Assembly (NCBI RefSeq): GCF_036075115.1
Contig: NZ_CP107958.1
Coordinates: 2,480,001 to 2,544,000, forward strand
DNA from: Streptomyces sp. NBC_00377
GTDB taxonomy: Bacteria; Actinomycetota; Actinomycetes; Streptomycetales; Streptomycetaceae
DNA length: 64,000 nt
Reading direction: 5' to 3'
The stretch's first letter is position 1. Each line of letters opens with the position of its first letter. A program made the position numbers and the translations under genes. The notes beneath the pieces were generated by a model that saw only the letters and a program-made list of their open reading frames with translations, searched no databases and was not told the origin of the DNA. Below are positions 36,582 through 45,505 of this stretch, one piece after another.

Positions 36582-37492
36582 GCTCGTTTGACAGGCCCTC
36601 AGCACCGCGAACCGCAAGCTCATCGCGCCTTTGCTGCCCTGACGCCAGGTCACCTCGGTGAACCGGCCGGCACCGGCCTCGACTGCGAGGGCGGAGACGG
36701 CCCGCGGTGGGATGCGGTAACGGGGCAGCGTCGGCGGCCCGAGCCCGCCATCAGCGGGGCCGATGCGGCTCGGCATCCTCCGGATGGGCGACTTCCTTTC
36801 CGGTCAGGGCCAGGACATAGGCCAGCCCTCGCTGCTCGAGACCGAGCCGGAATGGGGTGCTGACGCCGTAGCCGGCATCGGCGACCACCACCGGCGCCTT
36901 CAACCGCCAGGCGGCGAGTGTGTCGAGCAGGCCAAGCGCCAGACGCCACTTCTCCTGGTGGCCGGTGCCGTCGGGGACTCCGGCCCTGCGGCGGCGGTCC
37001 GGCTCATCCGCCCACTCGCGCGGCAGATACAACTGCCAGTCCAGCGGGCAGGACGCGGTGTCGGTGGCGGCATGGACGCTGACCGCGACCTGGCAATTCG
37101 CCCGCTTACCGACCGCCCCGCAGTACTGCCGGGCCACCCCCACCGACGCGGTGCCGCACTTGGGGAACGACACGTCGTCGATCACCCACACCTCGGGCGT
37201 GATCGCCTCGGCCAGCCGCTCGGCGATCCGCCGCCGCACCGGCCGCGGATCCCACGGCGACTGGTTCACGTACTGCTGGCAGGGCCTGCATGTTCCCGTC
37301 CGGCAGCCGCTCAGCCATCGGCTGGACCGACTTCCGCCGACCGTCCAGCATCAGACCCCGCAGATAACACTCACCCCACCGCCGCTGATCCCGCCGCGGC
37401 ACGGAAGCGAACACATCGGCAACGAACTCCGATAACTCACCCCGGAGCCGTTCCACCTCCCCCAATCTCATACCGGAGAGGATGCCCACCAC
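36582..37492 (-). pseudogene. IS701-family transposase, frameshifted and truncated
   Basis: The minus strand has the N-terminal part (MRLGEVERLRGELSEFVADV, RWGECYLRGLMLDGRRKSVQ), a frameshift near 37275, then NQSPWDPRPVRRRIAERLAE, WVIDDVSFPKCG (catalytic Asp) and VVADAGYG. Another shift near 36760 leads to GRFTEVTWRQGSKGAMSLRF. The 3' end is cut off where the ISL3 element begins at 36581. Inactive. Confidence 0.8.
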
Positions 37493-37738
37493 CAGCAGAG
37501 ATCACCCAACGTAACGAAGCACTACTAGGATGACCAGCGAGAACGCCCTGAGTGTCGGTGGCAACCGGTTCGAGCTTCTCGGGTAGGTGTCACCCAAGAT
37601 GGCCTCTTGGTGGGTGCCGACCATCGCGGCCAACCCGTACGGGGGGGCGAGGACAGCCCGGGCACCTCCGTTACGCCAGCCCGCCGGTGTCGGCCTGAGC
37701 CCCTGCAACCCAGCCCTGGAGCGCAGTCGGCTCTTCGG
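37493..37738. other. gap between IS701 remnant and sigJ
   Basis: No gene or repeat that I can support. It may include the lost promoter end of the IS701 element. Confidence 0.35.
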
Positions 37739-38662
37739 TCAATCTTTGGGCCGGTCTGCCTGGTTCGCCTCACGGAGAGCCACCCAGGCGTCCGCTACTG
37801 GACCGACGTGCCCGAGCTTATCGGGGTTGTTCACCGTGTGGATTGTCTGGATCTGGCCGTCGAGTAGGTCGAGCGCCCAGATGCTGAGGACCTGGCCGTC
37901 CCGGTCGCGGAAGATCGCGCCCGGCTGGCTGTTCACCTGCCGCGGCTCCACAACACCACCGCTCCTGATAACCAGCGGCACGAACGCCGCGAGCACCCGG
38001 ACCACGTGCCCGGCACCAAGGACGACCGGCTTGAACCGCGGGGCCTTGCCGCCACTGTCGCCGATCATCGACACGTCGGCGGCCAGCAGCTCGGCCAGCC
38101 CGTCGACATCCCCTTCCCGAAAGGCGTCAAAGAACCGTTCGGCGAGTTCCTCGCGCTCCTTCCGGTCCGCCTCGAACCGGGCCCGGCCCGCGTCCATGTG
38201 ACGGCGCGCCCGCACCGCGAGCTGGTGGCACGCCGCCTCCGATCGCCCCACGGCCGATGCGATCTCCGGGAAGCCGAAGGCGAACACCTCCCGCAACACG
38301 AAGACCGCGCGTTCGAGAGGGGTGAGCCTCTCCAGCAGGAGCAGGGCCGCCATCGACAGCGAGTCCGCCAGCTCCGCCGACCGCGCCGGATCCTCGTACG
38401 GGTCGGTCAGCAGCGGTTCGGGGAGCCACGGTCCGACATACTCCTCCCGCCGGACGCGGGCTGAGCGCAGCACGTCGATCGAGATCCGGGTGACCACGGT
38501 CGACAGGAACGCCTTGGCCGACCCGGGCTGGGTGGAGGTGGCCTGGTAGCGCAGCCAGGTCTCCTGGACCGCGTCCTCGGCCTCGCTCACACTGCCCAGA
38601 ATCCGGTAGGCGATCGAGAACAGCAGCGGCCGCAGGTCCTGGAACTCTTCCGTCTTCGTCAC
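37739..38662 (-). CDS. sigJ: ECF RNA polymerase sigma factor SigJ-type (ECF41-like, SnoaL C-terminus)
   Basis: A 307-residue sigma factor. Region 2 is LRPLLFSIAYRILGSVSEAE, then DAVQETWLRY. Region 4 is LTPLERAVFVLREVFAFGFP with EIASAVGRSEAACHQLAVRA. The C-terminal half (FFDAFREGDVDGLAELLAAD, NPDKLGHV) is the SnoaL-like domain that in ECF41/SigJ factors modulates activity in place of a separate anti-sigma. The GTG at 38662 has AAGGAGGAG before it. ECF41 factors usually control an adjacent CMD, oxidoreductase or SDR gene; here SDR genes lie just upstream. Confidence 0.88.
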   Translation of the reverse strand: MTKTEEFQDLRPLLFSIAYRILGSVSEAEDAVQETWLRYQATSTQPGSAKAFLSTVVTRISIDVLRSARVRREEYVGPWLPEPLLTDPYEDPARSAELADSLSMAALLLLERLTPLERAVFVLREVFAFGFPEIASAVGRSEAACHQLAVRARRHMDAGRARFEADRKEREELAERFFDAFREGDVDGLAELLAADVSMIGDSGGKAPRFKPVVLGAGHVVRVLAAFVPLVIRSGGVVEPRQVNSQPGAIFRDRDGQVLSIWALDLLDGQIQTIHTVNNPDKLGHVGPVADAWVALREANQADRPKD

Positions 38663-38839
38663 GCCGGCTCCTCCTTGAATCTCTGCCGCCACGAGGGTGG
38701 CGTCGGCTCCCAGCTGGAGAAGCCACGCCCCTCGGCCATCAATTACCACTGCCTGTCGTGTGGCCGGCAGCAGGGCCGGGCACCTGCGGACCGGCTATGG
38801 CGCCCGGCCCGCAGAACGCCCCGTTGTCCAGGGCCACCA

Positions 38840-39607
38840 TCACCAGGGCACCGGGCCCTCCTCACTGAAGAATCCGGCGGTCGGGCCATCCGCGCCGAGC
38901 ATGGCCAGGCGCACCACGCCTGCGGCACCCTGCGCGACCGTAAGGAATCCGGTGTGGTTGTTGCTGTCCGTGTCGACGAAGCCGGGGGCGACTGCGTTGA
39001 CAAGGATGCCGTCCTTCCGCAGCTCATTGGCGTACTGCACGGTCAGCGCGGTCAGTGCGCTCTTGGACGGCGAATATGCAGCCGACGGCAGCAGTGCCGC
39101 GAAGGGGCCGTCCGGATCGCTGGTGAGACTCAACGACGCGGCGTGGCTGCTGACGTTGACGATGCGTGGCGCCGGCGACCGCCGCAGCAGTGGAATCATG
39201 GCGTTGGTCACCGCAATCACCCCGAAGACGTTGGTCTCGAACACCGCCCGGACCATGTCCAAGTCGACAGAACTGGGGACTTGGTCGTGGGCCTCTTCGG
39301 GCGAGACCTGCCCAGAGCCGGTGATGCCGGCGTTGTTGATCAGTACGTCGAGGTAGCCGAACCGCTCCTCAACCTGCTTCGCGGCCTCCTGGACGGTGGC
39401 CTGGTCGGTGACGTCCAAGGCGACGGCGTGCGCGTCTCCGTCGGCCGCGCGCACCGCCACAGCGGCTTCCTCACCGCGCCGCAGGTCTCTGGCACCGATC
39501 AGGACCGTCATGCCCAGCGCAGCGAGTTGCTCGGCAACCCCACGACCGATCCCCTTGTTCGCCCCGGTAACCAGCGCGACCTTCTGATGTGTCGTCCGCT
39601 CGCTCAT
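38840..39607 (-). CDS. short-chain dehydrogenase/reductase
   Basis: A 255-residue SDR. TGANKGIGRGVAEQLAALG with a basic ARDLRRG suggests NADP. NNAGITGSGQV, VNVSSHAASLSL and YSPSK are intact. It resembles carbonyl-reductase-type SDRs. The ATG at 39607 follows a purine-rich GGGAGCTGGGC. It lies 177 bases upstream of sigJ in the same direction and is a reasonable target of that sigma factor, as in other ECF41 loci. Confidence 0.87.
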   Translation of the reverse strand: MSERTTHQKVALVTGANKGIGRGVAEQLAALGMTVLIGARDLRRGEEAAVAVRAADGDAHAVALDVTDQATVQEAAKQVEERFGYLDVLINNAGITGSGQVSPEEAHDQVPSSVDLDMVRAVFETNVFGVIAVTNAMIPLLRRSPAPRIVNVSSHAASLSLTSDPDGPFAALLPSAAYSPSKSALTALTVQYANELRKDGILVNAVAPGFVDTDSNNHTGFLTVAQGAAGVVRLAMLGADGPTAGFFSEEGPVPW

Positions 39608-39715
39608 GCCCAGCTCCCTGTTGTCGAGGTGGGGTTCTTCTCAGAACCTGTCTTCGCAACCTGAGACGAGACAGCCCGGTCGTCTCTGACACGCGGGCAG
39701 AATCAACTGTTCTCG

Positions 39716-39895
39716 GTCGAGGCGATCTGGTCAGAGTCAGGCAGGACGGTCCACGGCATCGTCCAAGCGTGCCTGACCCGGCAGATCCTCGTGCTCGCCG
39801 ACCGGGCCTACCAGGGTGCCGGCGCCACCGTCCGCACCCCCTACTACCACCACCACGAACAGCCCGAGCACTACCAGCAGTTCAACCATGACCGC
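39716..39895 (+). pseudogene. DDE transposase fragment (IS5-like)
   Basis: The plus strand reads VHGIVQACLTRQILVLADRA then YQGAGATVRTPYYHHHEQPE and HYQQFNHDRA. This is the block around the second catalytic Asp (LADRAYQGAG) of a common Streptomyces IS5-type transposase. Both ends are missing. Confidence 0.75.
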
Positions 39896-40056
39896 GCCCC
39901 GTGCGACGACCGGGGCGAAGCCGAAGACGCTTCCTTACCGTTCCGCATCCTCGGTGAGGACCACCCCGAAGCGGGTCCCGCTCGCGTTCGTCCCTCATGT
40001 GGCCCCACAGGACCCGCCCGCGTGCTGCTGGTTCCGCGTCGGTCACTACAGGTCGG

Positions 40057-40806
40057 TCAGCTACCGGTCATCATGGCGAGGACGTCGTCGTAGGAGCCGG
40101 TGGCCACCGCGTCGCGGATGAACCTTGCGGGCTCGACGACCAGCTCCTTCGCGTCGGGCTTCTCACGCAGCAGATCGAGGACCTCGGTGAGGAAGTCGTC
40201 CAACGGCATGGACTGCTCGCTGTCCTGCTGGCCCATCAGGGTCGTGCGCACGCCCGCCGGGACCACCTCTATCACCTGGACACCGGCGTCAGCACTGGCG
40301 AGCTGGATACGCAGGCTCTCGGAGAAGGAGTGCAGCGCGGCCTTGGTCGCGCTGTAGGTCGGCGTGATCGGGAACGGTACGAACGCCAGCGCGGAGGTGA
40401 CATTCATGACGGCCGCGTCGTCCTTGCCCACCAGCAGCGGCAGGAAGGCGTACGTCATCCGGATCGTGCCGAGCAGATTGGTCGCGACGTGATCCTCGGC
40501 GACCTGGAGTCCTGCCGGGTCAAGGACGCTCTCCAGCAGTTGAATGCCGGCGTTGTTGACCAGGACGTTCAACCCCGGGTGGCTCGCCGCCACGGCCTCA
40601 CGGGCCCGGGCAATCGAGTCAGGGTCCGCGACATCGAGGACGACCGCGTCGATACCCGGGTGCTCGGCCGTGATCTCGTCAAGGAGTTCCTTGCGCCGGC
40701 CGGCGACAATCACCTTGTTGCCAGCCTCGTGCAGACGCACCGCCAGGCCGAGACCGATGCCAGAGGTGCCGCCGGTGATCAGGATCGTGTTGCCAGTCAT
40801 CTTCAT
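40057..40806 (-). CDS. short-chain dehydrogenase (DltE-like)
   Basis: A 249-residue SDR. ITGGTSGIGLGLAVRLHEAG, NNAGIQLLES, MNVTSALAFVPFPITPTYSA and TYSATKAAL are present. An AGRRKELLDE motif suggests NADP preference. Members of this DltE-like branch reduce varied carbonyls. The ATG at 40806 follows GAAGGAGC; a longer frame to 40902 lacks support. The next gene rightward is the core methyltransferase beyond the repeat region. Confidence 0.87.
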   Translation of the reverse strand: MKMTGNTILITGGTSGIGLGLAVRLHEAGNKVIVAGRRKELLDEITAEHPGIDAVVLDVADPDSIARAREAVAASHPGLNVLVNNAGIQLLESVLDPAGLQVAEDHVATNLLGTIRMTYAFLPLLVGKDDAAVMNVTSALAFVPFPITPTYSATKAALHSFSESLRIQLASADAGVQVIEVVPAGVRTTLMGQQDSEQSMPLDDFLTEVLDLLREKPDAKELVVEPARFIRDAVATGSYDDVLAMMTGS

Positions 40807-41273
40807 GGAGGTCTTGCTCCTTCGGTACGGCGGGCCGGTGAGCGCCCGCAGCCTCGACCGTAAGAGCGCCCGCACAGGGGCGGGAGAGGAAGGTTTGTCC
40901 ATGGATCGGCAGTCTCTGCCTCGTGAAGAGAACGCCGGCCGTCGGGCCGGGTCCTGCGCAGAAACTGGACGGGGCCGCTGGCCGAGCAGTCGCGAAGGCG
41001 CATCGCGTCGGCGAAACGCTCGCCTACGAGGGCGTCGTCCAGGAGCTCATCGCGCGCTCACGCAGCGACTTCGCGCAGCCGAGCCTGCTCGTCCTCGAGA
41101 CCGCCTGGTTGATCGACCGGCACGGCGCCAAGGTGGCGACGGCGGGCGCGGCGACTTTTACGGCTGCTATCTCAGCACGCGCTACCGACCCGCGCCTGGC
41201 GTCCAACTCCTGAGCCCGCGTGCAGTCTGAGTTTGATCATTGACCTCGCTGCTGTTTCAGGCGCACGAGCCTC

Positions 41274-41312
41274 GTGACGCCCCATCAGAAGCAGCGTCGA
41301 ACGAGCGTCAAG
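41274..41312. repeat. 39-bp dispersed repeat, copy at 41.3 kb
   Basis: Starts GTGACGCCCCATCAGAAGCA, which nearly matches the 16832 copy, and ends GCGTCGAACGAGCGTCAAG. It lies about 180 bases from the stop of the intact methyltransferase gene. Confidence 0.6.
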
Positions 41313-41394
41313 ACACCTCCCCCACCGCCCCCTCACGAAGCTGGGGCAGAGCGTTCATCGCCCGCACCCCGCTCTTCGAAGCAGCAGGTGAGGC

Positions 41395-41490
41395 ATGTGG
41401 CGCGAGCCTGCGACGCACTCCACGCGATGGACTGAGGGAAACAGGTCGGGCACACCTCGACGCACCTGAGCAGTCCAAGTAAATCGCAGG
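41395..41490 (-). repeat. decayed methyltransferase 3'-end copy beside the intact gene
   Basis: The minus strand near 41442 reads DLFPSVHRVECVA, a decayed version of DLFPMTHHVECVA encoded by the adjacent intact gene at about 41520-41560. The linking sequence matches 16957-17045. The gene end is thus present twice in tandem here. Confidence 0.55.
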
Positions 41491-42831
41491 TCAGGGCGCC
41501 TTTGAAGCCGGTTCGAGAATCGCCACGCACTCCACGTGGTGCGTCATCGGGAACAGATCGAACGCCCGCAGCGTCCGCACCTTGTAGCCGCCGTCGCGGA
41601 AGTACGCCAGGTCGCGGGCGAGGGCCGCCGGGTCGCAGGCCACGTACGCGATCTTCCGGGCCCCCAGGGACACCAGATGCTCGACCGTCTTCTTGCCCGC
41701 GCCCGCCCGGGGCGGATCCAGGACGATCAGGTCGACCTCGTCGATGCCGGTGCGCGGAAGCACCGCCTCCACCTTGCCCTGCTCGATCCGCACCCGCTCG
41801 AACCCGGCGAGGTTGTGCCGGGCGTCCTCGACGGCGCGCTTGCCGGACTCGATGCCGAGGACCGCGCCCTTGTCGCCGAGGCGGTCGGCGAGGGCGCCCG
41901 CGAAGAGGCCCACACCGCAGTACAGGTCGAGCGCCATGTCGCCCTTGCGCGGCAGCAGGCCCTGCATGACCGCCTTGACGAGGGTGTCGGCGGCCTGCGG
42001 GTGTACCTGCCAGAAGCCGCCGCTGCCGACGCGGTACGTCCGGCCGTCGGCCCGCTCGCGCACGAACGCGCGGCCGTGGACACGGTGGATGCCGCCGTCG
42101 TGCTCCTCGACGCGCATGACGGAGACGGGCCTGTCGAGTTCGACGAGAGGAAGCCGGGCGCCGGGCCGGGGCTCCAGGATGACCATGCGGTCCTGGGAGC
42201 CGGTGGCGGCGATCGCGTCGACGGACGCCATCCCTGACCAGTCGCGGTCCTCGATGCCCAGCTCGCTGACACCGGGTGCCGCGATCATGCAGTGCTCGAT
42301 CGGCTCGACCTCGTGCGAACGGTGGCGTCGCAGGCCGGCGTTGCCGTCGGCGTCCACCGCGTACTGGACGCGAGTGCGCCAGGAGGGCACCTGACCTGGC
42401 GGCAGCTTGTCTCCCTCGGCCGGCATCACGGTGCCGTCCCAGCCGGCCTCCTCGGGCGTGAGGCCCGCGAGCCGCAGCAGCTGCTCGGCGACGACCTCGC
42501 CCTTGAGGCGGCGCTGGGCGCCCGGCTTGGCGTGCTGCCAGTCGCAGCCGCCGCAGCGGCCGGGGCCGGCGTACGGGCAGGGTGCCTCGACCCGGTCCTT
42601 GGACGCCTCCAGCACCCGCACCGCGTCCGCGCGCAGGTACCGGGCCCCTTCCTCGCCCTCGGTCACCCGGGCCACGACCCGCTCGCCGGGCAGCGTGTGC
42701 CGGACGAACAGCACCTGGCCGGCCTCGGTCCGGGCGATGCAGTGGCCGCCGTGGGCGACGGGGCCGATCTCGACCTCGTACTCCTGCCCGACGAGCGACA
42801 CCGCCTGCGACTTCTTCGGTTCTGCCTGCAT
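41491..42831 (-). CDS. TrmA/RumA-type class I SAM-dependent RNA (uracil-5-)methyltransferase
   Basis: A 446-residue enzyme. An N-terminal TRAM domain (GQEYEVEIGPVAHGGHCIAR) precedes the Cys set CPYAGPGRCGGCDWQH, a probable 4Fe-4S site as in RumA. The C-terminal domain has LDLYCGVGLFAGAL (SAM loop), VLDPPRAGAG and VACDPAALARDL with the catalytic Cys. It methylates uridine C5 in tRNA or 23S rRNA; which one cannot be told. The ATG at 42831 fits the family start. It is the counterpart of Rv2689c and the first core gene after the islands. Confidence 0.9.
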   Translation of the reverse strand: MQAEPKKSQAVSLVGQEYEVEIGPVAHGGHCIARTEAGQVLFVRHTLPGERVVARVTEGEEGARYLRADAVRVLEASKDRVEAPCPYAGPGRCGGCDWQHAKPGAQRRLKGEVVAEQLLRLAGLTPEEAGWDGTVMPAEGDKLPPGQVPSWRTRVQYAVDADGNAGLRRHRSHEVEPIEHCMIAAPGVSELGIEDRDWSGMASVDAIAATGSQDRMVILEPRPGARLPLVELDRPVSVMRVEEHDGGIHRVHGRAFVRERADGRTYRVGSGGFWQVHPQAADTLVKAVMQGLLPRKGDMALDLYCGVGLFAGALADRLGDKGAVLGIESGKRAVEDARHNLAGFERVRIEQGKVEAVLPRTGIDEVDLIVLDPPRAGAGKKTVEHLVSLGARKIAYVACDPAALARDLAYFRDGGYKVRTLRAFDLFPMTHHVECVAILEPASKAP

Positions 42832-42950
42832 GGCGGGATGACTCCACAACGTCGAACGAGGAACGGCCGGACAACAGCCCACCAGTCTACGTGGCTGTCG
42901 TCCGGCCGTTCACCATGCGCCGGGGCGGAGCGGGCGTCAGCGGGGCAGGG

Positions 42951-45092
42951 TCAGTTCTTCGCGTCCGGACCCGAGGAGCCCGGTGCCTTGCCCGAACCCG
43001 ACGGCTTGCCCGGACCCGAGGGCTCGGTCGAACCGGGCGTCGCGCCCGAACCCGACGGCTCCTTCGGCCGCCCCTCCTGGAGGGGACCGCGCCGCACCGC
43101 ACCCGGGGCGTTCCACTCCGAGCGCCTGCGGGCGCGCTTCTTCGCCACCTCCGAGGACTGGAGCTGGTACGGGACGGACGTGACCATGACGCCCGGCGTG
43201 AACAGCAGTCGGCCCTTGAGCCGCAGCGCGCTCTGGTTGTGCAGCAGGTGCTCGTACCAGTGTCCGACCACGTACTCCGGGATGATCACCGACACCGCGT
43301 CGCGCGGCGACTCGTGCCGCAGGCTCTTGACGTACTCGATGACCGGTCGCGTGACCTCCCGGTAGGGCGAGTCCAGGACCTTCAGCGGTACGTCGATCCC
43401 CCGCCGTTCCCACTCGTCGCGCAGCGTCTTCGTCTCGACCGGGTCGACGTTGACGGTGAGCGCCTCGAGGGTGTCGGAGCGCATGAGCTTGGCGTAGGCG
43501 AGAGCGCGCAACGTCGGACGGTGGATCTTGGAGATCAGCAGCACCGAGTGGACACGCGAGGGCCGGACGGTGTCGTCACTGGGGCCCTCGGGAGCGGCGA
43601 TCTCCGCGGACACGCCGTCGTAGTGGCGGCGGATCGCGGTCATCGTCCCGTAGAAGATCACCATGCCGAGCAGGGCGACCCACGCTCCGTGCGTGAACTT
43701 GGTGACCAGGACGACGACCAGGACCAGCCCGGTGAAGAAGGCGCCGAAGGTGTTGATCGCTCGGGAGCGGATCATGTGCCGCCGCTTGAGCTGGTCGGTC
43801 TCGGTCGCCAGGAGGCGGTTCCAGTGCCGGACCATGCCGATCTGGCTGAGCGTGAAGGACACGAACACGCCGACGATGTACAGCTGGATCAGCCGCGTGG
43901 AGTCCGCGCCGTAGATGACGACGAGCAGGGTGGCGGCGCCGGCCAACAGCACGATGCCGTTGGAGAAGGCGAGGCGGTCGCCGCGGGTGTGCAGCTGGCG
44001 GGGCAGGTAGCGGTCCTGGGCGAGGATCGAGCCGAGCACCGGGAAGCCGTTGTAGGCGGTGTTCGCGGCCAGGAACAGCACCAGGGCCGTGGCGGCGGCG
44101 AGCACGATGAACAGGAAGCTGCCCTTGCCGAAGACGGCCTCGGCGACCTGGGTGATCACCGGGTTCTGGACGTATCCGGCGCCGACCGCGACGCCGTTGT
44201 GCAGCAGGTCGGCGGCCGGGTTCTCGGCCATCCGGACGTCGGTGACCAGGGCCAGGACGATGATGCCGCAGAACATGGTGACGGCCAGCAGGCCCATCGC
44301 CGCGAGCGTGCTCGCCGCGTTCTTCGACTTGGGCTTGCGGAAGGCGGGGACGCCGTTGGAGATCGCCTCCACACCGGTGAGCGCGGCACAGCCGGAGGAG
44401 AAGGCGCGCAGCAGCAGGAAGACCAGGGCGAAACCGGCCAGGCCCTGGTGCTCGGCCTTGATCGTGTACGCGGCGGTCGGCGCGCGCATGGTGTCGTCGA
44501 GCACCAGCCCGCGGAAGGCGCCCCAGGCGATCATGATGAAGACGCCCGCGACGAAGACGTAGGTCGGGATGGCGAAGAGCTTCCCGGACTCCTTGACGCC
44601 GCGCAGGTTCATCAGCGTCAGCAGCACGATCACGGCGACCGCGCAGGCCACCTTGTGCTCGACGACGAACGGGACAGCGGAACCGAGGTTCTCGATGCCG
44701 GAGGCGATGGAGACGGCGACGGTCAGGACGTAGTCGACGAGCAGCGCGCTCGCGACGGTCAGGCCGGCCTTGGGGCCGAGGTTGGTGGTGGCCACCTCGT
44801 AGTCGCCGCCGCCGCTGGGATAGGCGTGGACGTTCTGCCGGTAGGAGGCGACCACCGTGAACATCAGCACGACGACCGCGAGGGCGATCCACGGGCTGAA
44901 GTGGTAGGCCGACACGCCCGCGATGGACAGGACCAGCAGTACCTCCCCAGGCGCGTAGGCCACGGAGGACAACGGGTCGGAAGCGAATACGGGCAGAGCG
45001 ATGCGCTTCGGCAGGAGCGTTTCTCCGAGCCGATCACTGCGCAGTGCGCGCCCGATCAGAATCCGTTTGGGCACGTCGGTCAGTTTGGACAC
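42951..45092 (-). CDS. APC-superfamily potassium permease (KimA/YdaO-like)
   Basis: A protein of about 713 residues. LIGRALRSDRLGETLLPKRI, ALPVFASDPLSSVAYAPGE and AYPSGGGDYEVATTNLG are the hallmarks of the KimA K+/H+ symporter branch. About 12 membrane segments fill residues 45-490. A soluble C-terminal domain (HSVLLISKIHRPTLRALAYA) and a Pro/Ser/Gly-rich tail follow. The start is uncertain: GTG 45092 gives MSKLTDVPKR, while GTG 45119 or 45131 would add 9-13 residues. It is divergent from two TrkA/RCK genes, the Rv2690c-ceoB-ceoC layout, so K+ import is the best guess. Confidence 0.85.
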   Translation of the reverse strand: MSKLTDVPKRILIGRALRSDRLGETLLPKRIALPVFASDPLSSVAYAPGEVLLVLSIAGVSAYHFSPWIALAVVVLMFTVVASYRQNVHAYPSGGGDYEVATTNLGPKAGLTVASALLVDYVLTVAVSIASGIENLGSAVPFVVEHKVACAVAVIVLLTLMNLRGVKESGKLFAIPTYVFVAGVFIMIAWGAFRGLVLDDTMRAPTAAYTIKAEHQGLAGFALVFLLLRAFSSGCAALTGVEAISNGVPAFRKPKSKNAASTLAAMGLLAVTMFCGIIVLALVTDVRMAENPAADLLHNGVAVGAGYVQNPVITQVAEAVFGKGSFLFIVLAAATALVLFLAANTAYNGFPVLGSILAQDRYLPRQLHTRGDRLAFSNGIVLLAGAATLLVVIYGADSTRLIQLYIVGVFVSFTLSQIGMVRHWNRLLATETDQLKRRHMIRSRAINTFGAFFTGLVLVVVLVTKFTHGAWVALLGMVIFYGTMTAIRRHYDGVSAEIAAPEGPSDDTVRPSRVHSVLLISKIHRPTLRALAYAKLMRSDTLEALTVNVDPVETKTLRDEWERRGIDVPLKVLDSPYREVTRPVIEYVKSLRHESPRDAVSVIIPEYVVGHWYEHLLHNQSALRLKGRLLFTPGVMVTSVPYQLQSSEVAKKRARRRSEWNAPGAVRRGPLQEGRPKEPSGSGATPGSTEPSGPGKPSGSGKAPGSSGPDAKN

Positions 45093-45275
45093 AACAGAGG
45101 ATCGTATTCCTTCGAACACGGGGCCGCCCACCCTCCCCCGCCCTCAGCCGGGTGACGGTGTGCCGCGTCTGCCTCTCGGGTGAAATCGGCCAGGCCGGAG
45201 CGGCGGATTCCGCAGCCGGGCCGACCCCCATGTCTATATGACAATTCCCGCCCGCTGCCGCCCCTCGGAGGGTCC

Positions 45276-45371
45276 ATGCACACGACCGCGGAGATCATCG
45301 GCGCCGTCGGTACCCTCGTCGGCCTCGGAATCCTTACCTTCCTCAGTCTCTCGAGCATCAGCCGCCGCTGA
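45276..45371 (+). CDS. 31-residue single-span membrane peptide
   Basis: ATG 45276 follows GGAGG at a correct distance and encodes MHTTAEIIGAVGTLVGLGIL then TFLSLSSISRR. One membrane helix is followed by a basic end. Its size and shape recall KdpF-like subunits, and it sits between the potassium permease and the two RCK genes. No database match is claimed. It could be a small accessory subunit. Confidence 0.55.
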   Translation: MHTTAEIIGAVGTLVGLGILTFLSLSSISRR

Positions 45372-45469
45372 TCCCGGGCGATGCGTGCACGGGGGTGCCC
45401 TGCGCCGACCGCGCGTGTGTAGCTTGGGCGGCGGTCTGAGACCCTGTTCGGAGCCAGGCCAGAAATTTA

Positions 45470-45493
45470 TTGACTTCTTGACTTCTTGACCTC
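45470..45493. repeat. three tandem 8-bp repeats before the RCK genes
   Basis: TTGACTTC TTGACTTC TTGACCTC in perfect tandem, ending 12 bases before the GTG at 45506. Each unit contains a -35-like TTGAC. It may be a promoter or regulator site, or simple slippage. Confidence 0.6.
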
Positions 45494-45505
45494 GGAAGGA
45501 CGGTC

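Larger units (their letters stand above)
40807..41490. other. intergenic region with possible small ORF and boundary repeats
   Basis: ATG 40901 follows GAGAGGAAGG and opens MDRQSLPREENAGRRAG, but the more protein-like reading is one frame over (AKAHRVGETLAYEGVVQELI, FAQPSLLVLETAWLIDRHGA, 40985-41140). Together they may be a frameshifted small gene of unknown family. The rest (41274-41490) holds the third 39-bp repeat and degenerate methyltransferase-end copies. This is the border of the conserved core. Confidence 0.45.

Noticed and set aside
42582..45155. 857-codon plus-strand open frame
   Set aside because: Antisense to the KimA-like permease; composition is that of a GC-driven shadow.
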